From: Mermis nigrescens
Lineage: Eukaryota; Nematoda; Enoplea; Mermithida; Mermithidae
DNA: 64,000 nt
Assembly (NCBI GenBank): GCA_036768485.1
Contig: JAVLUZ010000417.1
Span: forward strand, 62,001-126,000
Direction: 5' to 3'
Below the pieces are notes generated by a model. That model was not told where the DNA came from, made no database searches, and worked only from the letters and a program-made list of their open reading frames with translations. Both the position numbers and the translations under genes were made by a program. Below, piece after piece: positions 52,371 through 62,800 of this stretch (positions are counted from its first letter, which is position 1; each line of letters starts with the position of its first letter).

Positions 52371-53018
52371 ATACATGTAACGGGGGAATGGGAAGATTCC
52401 CCACCCAAAGTTGGTTGATCACCCACCTAAACTTGGTTGCCCCCATTGCTTAGAGCAGTTTCCCACGGTCAAAAGTTCAAGGGGGTGATATCCCTAAATT
52501 TGGGACCACTAAATTTAGAGTTCTAGCCTTTTTTGCAGATTAAATAAGAAAATGGTTAAAGCATCCTATATGAAATGTTTCATGAAAAACTGGATTGTTT
52601 TGTACTTTTTATCCAATTATGACTCGTTTCGTCAATTTTGTAAGTAAAAAATATAACAATTCATGGAAAACTTTGACTTTTCAGATCATTTTAAGCTCAT
52701 TCTAGGCATTTTATGGGTAAAAAAACAGAAATGTAATAGTCGGCGCGAAGAGAAAAATTTTTAACGTCTTTGCTACTTTCTTCCCAAAAATCATGCAGAA
52801 AATGTTTGATACTTCAAAATCGTATGACAGTAAATCGAGTCTTGGACACTGAGGTAGAGGTAATACCCCTCACCTTCCTATTTCCTATGGAAATGTGTGC
52901 CCCAGTCAGAAAAGTTTTGACCTTTGGCCGTTAATGGCCAGAAATTAGAGGTTATTTAACCCCCCCCCTAAAAATGGCCGGGGACCCCATCCAAAATTTC
53001 GAGGCATTACATGTATGT
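52371..53018 (+). repeat. CATGTAA-family element, probably composite
   Basis: It begins CATACATGTAACGGGGG and ends GCATTACATGTATG. Flanks TGGCCAGC and TGACAAGC match 6 of 8. The interior has additional decayed ends near 52860-52900, suggesting a second repeat within. Confidence 0.6.
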
Positions 53019-53567
53019 GACAAGCCCATACACGCAAAAGACGAAAGAGTGAGGAAAGAGAAAATGTCGTAAAAGCAGGTTAAGACACAGACCAGCACCC
53101 ACTGCCGATCACAAATGGAATGGACAAGGATAAAATTGTGCGGAGGTATTCGAAAAAACCAAAGTGTCAAAAAATAGTCACGAAAGTATTCGTAAGGGCT
53201 ACGAAACATCATTTTTTGACGCTTCTTATCAAGTTAATATCAGTTTCAGTAAGTTAATATCAGTTTCAGTCTAGTGCCTGCATAAGTAGCAAATCTTAAA
53301 ACGATGGGTGTGCGTCAAGAACGACAATTTTGTGGTGTTTCTGACGATGCCCTTCCTCTTTACAGCTATAAAAACATTCAAAGAAAATTTCGAAAAAAAT
53401 CGAGTAGGTGAATCGTACAAAATATAGCCAGAAAATGAGAAAATGGCGCCGAAAATTTGACACTTTGAACCAACAGATGGATAAAAACGACTAAAACAGC
53501 ATCTTTTCACAATTTTTGAAAAGAATTGGCGACTATCCTCAACAAACATTCGGTAGTCTTACATATA

Positions 53568-53726
53568 CATTTCTCGCCACAAAATTTGAACAATTGAGAT
53601 TCCGTAAAGGTCGAAAAGGATTGAGTTGCCTATATTTTAACATACGACGTCTTCATTTATTTTAGTACAGCAATACAAAACATACAACGATGACTATTTA
53701 TTATTTAAACTACGTGGCGAGAACTG
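53568..53726. repeat. Tc1/mariner-type MITE, CTCGCCAC termini
   Basis: The left end CATTTCTCGCCACAAAATTT and right end ACGTGGCGAGAACTG are flanked by TA on both sides. Related to 59124-59404 and to the fragment at 50132. Confidence 0.85.
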
Positions 53727-53846
53727 TACGTATGTACAAATGTACGAGTATGCATGGTCTCGCTCGACCCTAGACTCGGGGCACGGCCTGAATTTGAAGG
53801 GTGTCTAAAAAAATTCAAAGGATAACGAAAAATTTATAGTAAGGAG

Positions 53847-54331
53847 CATACATGGGCGTGGAGGGGGGTATGGGGGTATGCACACACATGAGCGTGGGGG
53901 GGGGTCTGGACCCCCCGCCCCCCACAAACCAAAATACCCCCCCCCCAGAATTCAGTTTTTGAAAATTTTTGTTTTTTTCGCAATTTTTTGATGCCAATGG
54001 ATAGTGCTTGATGAGAAACGTCGAAAAATGGTGTTTTTATCGCCATACCACCATTTTTAAAGGCCATTTTTGACCTTCAAAAAATCTTGAACCCCCAGAA
54101 TTTTCTTGCTGCCCACGTATGGGTATGCACCCCCAGAAGGCCGAATACCCCGAAAAACCAAAATACAGCATAATCCAATTTTTGAAATTTTTTCGCGATT
54201 CTTTGATGCCAATGGATAGTGCTCGATGAGAAACGTTGAAAAATGTTTTTTATATGCCATACCACCATTTTAAGACCAATTTTTACCTTTAAAAAATGCA
54301 CTGCACCAAATTTTGGTGCTGCCCATCTATG
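53847..54331 (+). repeat. CATAC-TGGGC family MITE hosting a same-family insert
   Basis: The ends are CATACATGGGCGTGGAGG and GCTGCCCATCTATG, with a perfect 8-bp duplication GTAAGGAG at 53839-53846 and 54332-54339. Interrupted by 53883-54121 after its first 36 bp. Confidence 0.95.
53883..54121 (+). repeat. hAT-type MITE, CATAC-TGGGC family, nested in same family
   Basis: The ends are CACACATGAGCGTGGGG and GCTGCCCACGTATG, with a perfect 8-bp duplication GGTATGCA at 53875-53882 and 54122-54129. The host site is the GGTATGCA typical of the family's own left end. Confidence 0.96.
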
Positions 54332-55267
54332 GTAAGGAGGTACAGATCATTTTGACGTTACGGATTGAGCCCTATCCATTGGCATAAAAACTAAAAAGTG
54401 TTCTAAAATCTAATTATGGGGTCTGTAGGGTTCCTTTCAACTCCGAATCCAGGCGCTCCCTCCGCTCACGCCGACGTGTTGTCCCGAGCAGACATGCACG
54501 TGAGAGAGGTTAGGGAGATATACATCCTCAAAATGGAACAAATGATACATTTTACAGTGAAAATAAGGCAAAATGATGGTCAGGAATATGATGATCTAAA
54601 ATTACCTACAAAATGTACTTGAAATTGACTAGAAATTACGGATAAAATAGTTTTAACGCTAAGTTAGCATTTATGCCAGTTTTTATGACCATTTTGGTCG
54701 AAAAAGGCTGTCTGATCTGAGCCCTTAGACCGCCATGCTGTGTTTTTATGGTCCCAGGTATAGGCATAGGCATACATGGGCCGCAACATAATTCCGGAAA
54801 ATTGATGGGAAAAAATCGCGAAAAATGTGTCAAGAATGCAATTCTGGGAAGTCTATCTAATTTTGGGGGCGTTTTTGAGATTCTGGGTGTCTAGTACCCC
54901 AACCCCATGCGAATGCGTGGCACCGAACATAAATGTGCAGCGACCAAATTAAGAGGGTCTGGGTGGTGTAAAACTGGCAAACATTTCAAAAAACATGCCA
55001 AAAATTCAATCCTAGGGGTCTGTCGATTTTTCGAGGTCTACTCGGATTCTGGTGCGGGGTACCCCAAACCTATGCGTGGTTCTGAATGCCCAAACATCAT
55101 ATATTTTGATGCGTTTCGCAGTCCACCTCCAACACAAATTTCTAGTCCGCTTTTAAAAAACCAGAACTTCAAATCAATCGTTAAAGGTCTCCCTTGCTGC
55201 CAACGTGTTAATAATGCCTTTTATGAACATTATCCAGCGAGGGCTAACTTCGGTTCCGACCTATGAC

Positions 55268-55506
55268 CATAACTGGGCGTGTGAGGGGGTATGCACCCCC
55301 GCTGAAACTAAAATACCCCCCAGAATTCAATTTTTGAAATTTAATTTTTTTGTTTTATTTCCCCAATTTTTTGATGCCAATGGATAGCGCTCGATGAGAA
55401 ACGTTGAAAAATTGTGTTTTCTGCCATACCACCATTTTTTAGGCCATTTTTTTACCTTCGAAAAATCTTGCACCCTTCCCCAGAATTTTGGTGCCGCCCA
55501 CCTAGG
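55268..55506 (+). repeat. hAT-type MITE, CATAC-TGGGC family
   Basis: The ends are CATAACTGGGCGTGTGAGG and GTGCCGCCCACCTAG, with a perfect 8-bp duplication CCTATGAC at 55260-55267 and 55507-55514. Confidence 0.95.
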
Positions 55507-56136
55507 CCTATGACCCGAGTCTGAGTGATTGCTAAGTCATGTGATACATCATAATCCTGTCTAAGTGTTCCTCCTATTCATTTTGCGCTCTTTTAGAAGA
55601 GTCTTTGCACACCTTTTTTAAGTGATTATGCTTAAAGTTCAATTGCAATGAAGAAACTACATTAGTTCTATTTGTAACGAAGCTATTTCGTTAAGTCGTA
55701 CTATAGTTCTCTTTTAATTTATTGAAGTTTTGGAATTCTCTTTGACCACGCGCAAAATCCCGAAGAAAGTTATTCTCGGAATTTCGATGAAAGCTAGATT
55801 TTAGAGCGGTCAAAAAACCCGATAAATCGGAATACTTGCGTCAATAGCTGGTTCCCGGTCGTATCTAATGCCAACTCTTGCTAATTGCTTATTAATTTGC
55901 CCAAACATCTGCTAATCACGAGCTCAAAATGAATAAGCGAAAATTGACCACGTTGAACCCATCCAAAATGTTTCTTATCCCGGTTTTCTGATATAAAACT
56001 TATTGTCTTAGCAGCATAATTTAGTTACAAGTTTATTCTCGTATTCGTTGTGTACCTCTGTTTACTTGTTGTATGCGGGTGCCCGAATGTCGTAATAATA
56101 TTATTAAGTAATAGCACCACGTATTATACCTAAAAT

Positions 56137-56379
56137 CATAGGTGGGTGGCACCAAAATTCATGGGGAGGGTGCAATGTTTTTCAAAGATCAAAAAATAGC
56201 CTCAAAATGGTGGTATGGTGAAAAACACCATTTCTCAATGTTTCTCATCGAGCACTATCCATTGGCATCAAAAAATTGCGAGAAAAACAAAGAAAAATCC
56301 CAAAAAATTAAATTCTGGGGGGTATTTAGGTTTCTCGGGGGGGGGTGTGCATACCCCTAACTCCCAGAGCCCAGACGTG
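56137..56379 (-). repeat. hAT-type MITE, CATAC-TGGGC family, reverse
   Basis: The ends are CATAGGTGGGTGGCACC and GAGCCCAGACGTG. Flanks CCTAAAAT and CCTACAAT match 7 of 8. Confidence 0.92.
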
Positions 56380-56632
56380 CCTACAATATAAAAGCTCATG
56401 TACCCCTGGACGGACTAACGGAAAAGCTAACACATTTTTCTAATAAAAAAAAGACTGAGCGGTTTTATAATTATTGATGAGTAATTGTTATTTTAAAACC
56501 TTCAGCCAAAAATAAAAATCGCTATTCTATGGAAAAGGAGGAGAGAATTTCGAAATTTTTCAAATTAACCGAAAGTTCTTTTTACCAAATGAGGATATTA
56601 TTATGCTGTCGAATCAGCATATTTTTAGATCT

Positions 56633-56638
56633 TTTATT
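56633..56638 (-). promoter_or_regulatory. Candidate polyadenylation signal AATAAA for Patched
   Basis: AATAAA on the minus strand lies about 90 bp past the TGA at 56728-56730, a usual distance for a short 3' UTR. This mildly favours the read-through end of exon D. Confidence 0.4.
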
Positions 56639-56727
56639 TTTTCTCGAAACAGGATTAATATGACGAACAAATTCGAGTTCTTATGATTCGCAATCATATG
56701 AGATAATAATTGTGATAAAGAAGTGAT

Positions 56728-56881
56728 TCAGCGAATGAAAATACGCAAATTAGCGTGATTTAAAATAATCAACGGACTTACTTCACTGCGAGGTCCGATT
56801 AATGACAAAAGGACGGGCAACAATGCGAGACCGTTTAACAATCCCAGCATTATCAACGTCGACAGTACCATAAAGAAATAT
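56728..56881 (-). CDS. ptc: Patched exon D (TM12 and short tail)
   Basis: The acceptor is TATTTTTAG (minus), next to 56881; the read-through stop TGA is at 56728-56730. It encodes [31 protein letters not shown] and, if unspliced, [22 protein letters not shown] is conserved after TM12 in vertebrate Patched. However, GAA in that motif is followed by GTAAGT, a perfect donor that would end the exon at 56782. Then a further tail exon would lie at lower coordinates, and I found none. Confidence 0.85.
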
Positions 56882-59800
56882 CTAAAAATAAACCGGACTA
56901 ATAATAGGAAGTCATCAATAAGACAAAACTGAAAAGAAGGAAAAAGGTAAGTTAAAAATGAAAACGTAATAAAATTTAAATAAAGAACTAGATTAAATAA
57001 ATAAATGAATAGAAAGAAAAAATAAATAAAATAAAATAAATAAAACTGAATAAAAAGATAAACGTAAAAGAGAAGCATGCTGTTTGTGTAAAGAAAAGAA
57101 AAAGACGCGGAAAATATCACATAATTACCTAGAAAAAATAATATTATGAGAAATTATGTACAGGTTTTACGAGGCGCAAGAGTGTAAATAAAACGCCATA
57201 AAGTAAGGACACTCAATCTTTGCGCTCTGCAAATGAACAACGTAGAAAATTCGACTAAAGCAGATATACAAATACCAATTTAGTTATAATCATGCGATCC
57301 CCTTTCAATGTACTTCTACGACTCACAGTCCTGGTCGTAATAGACGTAACGAAACGAAAAGGGGGCAATTTGGGGGATCCCTCACACAAGGTCGGCCGCT
57401 ACATTGAAATCATTGTATTTTCCGAATACAACGTATCTCATCTCTTGCAGTCAATCAATTCAAATATAGGTAGACAAAGTGCTGCGATTTTGAGCCAAAG
57501 TCTTGGAACAAATCAATATTAACGATGTACTAGTCTACAAAAAAGCTGTCGAGGCGCACGTCATTTGATACAGGCAGCCTGAAGCATCGTACGACATAAT
57601 GAGTAAGTATTTTCTGGCATTTTCACGACTTTTTCATGTAAATGGATATAGTCTAATGAAAAACGACGATCAACTTTTTGGTCCTTTCTTGGCCTCTGAA
57701 AATCTTCAGACCCCATCCAGACCCCTACCGAATTTGAGATGCTGCTAAAGTATGGTCAAGCCGTGCATTTACCTGACTATAAACTCAAACTGAGAAAATG
57801 CCAGCATTATGACGCCAAGTAAAGTGCTCAGCCCGCCGTGCAGCACTGGAATGAACATATGGTTGAGTGTAGCAACCATTCGTTGGTTTCGGCTGCCAAG
57901 TGTGGTCAGAAAACTGAGCGACAAGTGCACCGTGAACTCAACACCAATGCCAACAGCTGTGATGAGGCTCACTGCCGAAACCGCATTCAATTTTAATCCA
58001 AACGCGCCCATAAAACCGGCTAATTCGACCACTAACACCACAAGAACGAAAGCCTAAGTCGAAAACACTCTTAGTCCAGCCATACGAATTCATGTAGGAG
58101 GAATATGGAATCCCCCAAATTAGTCGTCCCCTATCATAAGTGAGCGGCAACAAAATTCTGGGGAGTGCAAGATTTTTCGAAGGTCAAAAACAGTCTTAAA
58201 AATGGTGGTACGGCGAAAAAACACCATTTTTCAACGTTTACCATCGAGAGCACTATTCATTGGCATAACAAATTGCGAAAAAAAAACAAAAAAATTTCAA
58301 AATTTGAATTATGGGGGCGGAGGGTATACTGGTTTCTGGGGGGAGTATTTCAGTTTCTGGGGGTGCATACCACCAAACCCCTCCACGCCCAGGTATGTCC
58401 CCCATCCCCCAAAGTCAGAGTATTTTTGATCCCCCATTTTCGGCACAGATTGCGTTTTTGGGCCATTTTTAGATGTTTTTGCCATATTTGGCCAAAAATT
58501 TGAGTCACCAAGCTAAAAATGGCCGGGGACCCCTATCCAAAATTTTAGACTGTTGAATGTATTCTCTTAGTCTAGCCCCTGAATGAGAACTAATTTTTAC
58601 AATAGCATTTCAGTCGTTCTAGAATAAGTGGTGATTATCATCATTTAAAAAACTGTTTTTACTCTAACTCATGAGTGGTAATGTACGTAACATGTAAATA
58701 CATGAACCGGGTGGCCAGAAGGGTAAAACAGAGAACTTGCAAATCAGGAAGGGCTAAACATCGTGATTTTCGCAGTAAGGGCTTTGCGACGCAGTATCTG
58801 ACAGAATAGTTTCTTTTGTGAAAAAACGTTTGGCTTTTCCTGACTCTTGGATTCTATATTTAATAGGCGTAATCATCACACAAGGGCGTGGGAAATTTGG
58901 AAACTTTGTACCCTCTTGAATCAAAAAAAACCCCGCCGATTAAAGAAGACCCCCAGAATTGAATTCTTGGCGTGCTTTGTGCGATTTTTATCAGTTTTGC
59001 CCCATGCAGACACCTCAGGGTTCCGTTGTTGCCCATGTAAGGTAATCATGTCCCTCCTCATCTCACACATACCTTCCTATACGACCTTCCTATACGTAGG
59101 TACATAAGATACACGTGTACGTACAGTGCTCGCCACGAAATTTGAACAATAAAGAAGCCAATGAGTTTATTTAGGGACGCTTATTTCCTCCCTTAACGCA
59201 CGATTCCTAAAGAAAATCCTGACATGCTTTACTTTAAGAAAACGCTTTCTAAAGGAAAACGGTCCGACCTAAGTGTTAAGGAATCGTTTTCTTAAAGTAA
59301 AGCATCTCAGGATACTCGTTAGGAATCGTGCGTTTAGAAGTGAAAAAGCGTCCTAAATAAACTGATTGGGCTTGCTTATTGTTCAAATTTCGTGGCGAGC
59401 CGTGTACATGCCTGTACGACTAACATACATATGACGTCAAGTTGCAGTCGTTGCGGGACGAAGCTTTAATTCTGCCTTTCGGGTCAGCAGCATACATGAT
59501 CTTGGGGGGTTTGGGGGGGGGTTTCACCCCCGCAGAAATCATTTTTCACCCCCCCCCCGCAAAGAATTTTTCAACCCCCAGAATTGGCGATTTTTCAAAA
59601 GTTTCTTAAAGTTACCTGAAAATTGGTAGAAAAAAGTCTTTTTAAGGGTTTTTGGCTAACTATTTGCTCAAAATCGCCGAATTTTCGGCGCTTCATGTTT
59701 TAAGCGATATATTGGTCAATTTATTTGACTTTTTTCGAAATTTTTTCATGATTTCATGCTCTAGAAGGATAAAGTATCGTCAGAAACGCCAAAAAACGAT

Positions 59801-62800
59801 GTTTTTTAACGCGCACCGCCCATTTTTGGGCCCGAAAAAGGCACTTTAGGTTTTCACCCCCCCCAGAATTCCCATACTGTGCATGTATGGTCAGCAGCTT
59901 ATCCTGATTCTCTTAAAGTTTACTTATCTAAATTTACACGGCCACTACAAACAACTTACTACAATAGCCGACGTCCATGGACACACAAGAAGAACGGAAA
60001 TGACGATAAATACCGAACCAATCACGATCAATAGGGCAGTAAACAAATTCCATCGTAAGGATAAATATTGTTCCCAAAAAGTGAACGGAATACCCTCAGG
60101 GAAGTTAGGCAAGCCTTTGGTCGAATATTCTTCGCTTACTTTTCTGACCATCTGAAGCACAATGCCGCAGTCAAAGCGTAATAATTTTAAAATAAATGAT
60201 ATAATACTAATAACATTAGTCATAGGCGGAATAATAGTACATATATAAATGTACAGTGGCGTTGTTTAGAAAAATGCGATTCCTTAACATGCAAAATTAC
60301 TGCTGTTCTTCACTTAACTTCGATTGAACAGTAAACCACTTAAACCTGAATGCTGAGTACGTTTCTGAGCACGTAATGCGCCTACGTTACTTTGACTTAA
60401 AAATTCACCTTCCTTGCCTGCGCAAATTCGATCGCATAAAATGTAAATAAAGCAATTGTAAATGCGATAGTACAAGACAGAGCTGTTATGCGCAAATGTG
60501 TGAAATTAAACCTGGCTAAAATACGAACATTTAACAATGACCTAAAATTTTCAATCTACTAAATCAACACAAACATGCATAGGCAGAGGTCGTGTTTGTG
60601 AGAGGCGCCCCAACCCCCCCTTATCCGACAAAAAATTTTGAAAGGCAAGATAATGCACGAAAAGATGGAGAAATTGCATGTCTTAGGCATTAAATCTTCA
60701 AATTTTTATAGCCCTTTAGTGCTAAAAATTTTGATGTTATGATCTCGAACAATAGAGCATAACGGAAAACGTCGAAAAATGCGGTTTCTTCGAGTTATCC
60801 CAACGAATTTTCAGAGAGATAGACCAATTTATGTTAAGTGCTGAAACTTCGCCTAGGCCGAATCGTCGAATACGGGCCTGTGCTTAGGTATACAATTTGT
60901 TAATTTGGCTACGTAGTATATATTTTCAATGTATTGGTGTACCATAAGAAGCATGAGGTGTGAGGAGGTATTAACCCTCCTAAGCTCTGAAAATCTGATA
61001 GATAGTTGTAGCCATTTTGGCAGAAAAAACATTGCTATAGTAGCTCTTTTTTGGACTAAGAAAATTGGATACATAGCCTTTTTGGGCTCAGAAAAACTGG
61101 CTATATAGCCTTTTTGGAATCAGAAACGTACCGCAAGCTCAGAAATGCTAAATAATTGTCTTTTCTGACTTTCAAAAGGATATATAGCTATTTTTCGGCT
61201 CCAAAAAGGGCTCAATAGCTATTTTAAGTCGAAAAAGGGCTATATAGCTGTTTGTGAGCCCAAAAAGGCTATTTAACTAGTTTTGTGAGCTCAAAAAGGC
61301 TATATAGCTAATTTTCTGCGCCCGAAAAGGCTACAGAACATCGTTTTTACGAAAGCACTTAGCTATCCTACCAATTCCCAATCTTCACGCCCCCCTGAAA
61401 GTTTGACCTTGCGCACCTATGTTGTGTACATACATTATCTTAGGCGATTCAGGGCATACAAAGGCAGTAGCCGAATTCTGGGGATCTGGGTGGCGTAAAA
61501 CCGGCACGAATCCCGAAAAAACATGCCAAAAATTTGTATATCTGTTTTTGGCAAGTCTCACCGGATTCTCGGATTCTCGGGGAAGTGGGGTTCTAGACCC
61601 AGCCTACGCCCACGTCTCTGCTACCTTCAGAAATTCTTTTTACTTCCCAGAATTCGCAATTTTTCAGAAAAAAAGAAAAAAGGTGCTGTTTCAAGTATTT
61701 TAGCGATCTGCTTGCTCAAAAAGTCAAGATTTTCGGCGCTTCGCGCCATACACTCACTTTTTGACATTATATGTATTTCGTTCAATTTTTTCGATATCTT
61801 ATCGAAATTTTTGTGCGCTTTTAACGTTCTAGAAAGACAGAGCATCGTCAAAAACGCCAAAAATGATGTTTTTGAAGCATATCCAGTATCCACCGTTTTT
61901 ATATCTAAAGAGGCACTTTAGAAAACTTTTGGTATTACCCTCCAGAATTCCCACGCACTGCATGTCCGGTGTGTACATATTTTTTCTGCCGTTTCTGCAG
62001 AGATTCAGTTAATATTCCGTCAATGAGGTTTATGATTTTGTCCTTTCTTGATCAAGGAGCTATGTTTGAATGCAAATCGCACAATGCAGTATCATTCAAA
62101 TTTTGCAATGAAGCAGACTCAAATTAGACGTATCATCCAAATATGCAAAGGATCACAAATCAAAGATAAGGAAGGGTTCATGATCATTTTCGGAAAAAGA
62201 GATGTGCGATCGTTGTAAATAAAAGAAATTCTAAAAAAAGATTTTTTAGTCAAACAGACCGAAAAAAACTTTTTTCTCTCAGATCTATCATGAAAGTCTA
62301 ACTTGCTTATTAATTCTGAACACAAAATCATGACGAAATTTATATACGTAGAACATACGTGGGTAAGGTAGAGGTGGCTAGAGAGGGGGGGTAACATCCA
62401 GGATTAGTCGTACAGTAAATTGCGGTCATTTTTTGGGTAGAAAGTCTCTTCGTACATATGTACGTGTACAAGGGCGGTCCCCAAAAGTCAACGTGCATTC
62501 TGTGCATGTAAATTTTCGGCTAAGATAATATGGTACAGTAGCACGTTATATGCGGTAAACTGGATTTCTTGACCTATATTAATGAAGTTTAGCCAATTAA
62601 TGGAGTATTGTCGATGAAAAACAGAATAATTTAGCAAAACAACAGCGCGAAGCGCCAGATGATCTATATATTTTTTTCCGTTTTCATGTTTTTTTCATTA
62701 TTTTCTGCACCATTCGTATTCTCAAAATCGCCTGATAGTACTTGATTTTCCAAAACCATAGGTAGAGGCAGGGCCATATTTAACGGACGGGGGGCCGCCC

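Larger units (their letters stand above)
42407..56727. other. Intergenic region between convergent CAMTA and Patched, MITE field
   Basis: No conserved exon is found on either strand. Well-bounded elements are listed separately. Other degenerate repeats lie around 42546-42840, 43360-43560, 43640-43920, 44325-44720, 45900-46170, 46745-46840 with 47071-47200, 48550-48840, 52900-53010, 53290-53545 and 54770-55080. All are C/G-run-bounded relatives of the families described. Plain AT-rich DNA without visible repeats occupies about 43980-44320, 46180-46740, 48840-49470, 50660-51250 and 55510-56130. Confidence 0.6.
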
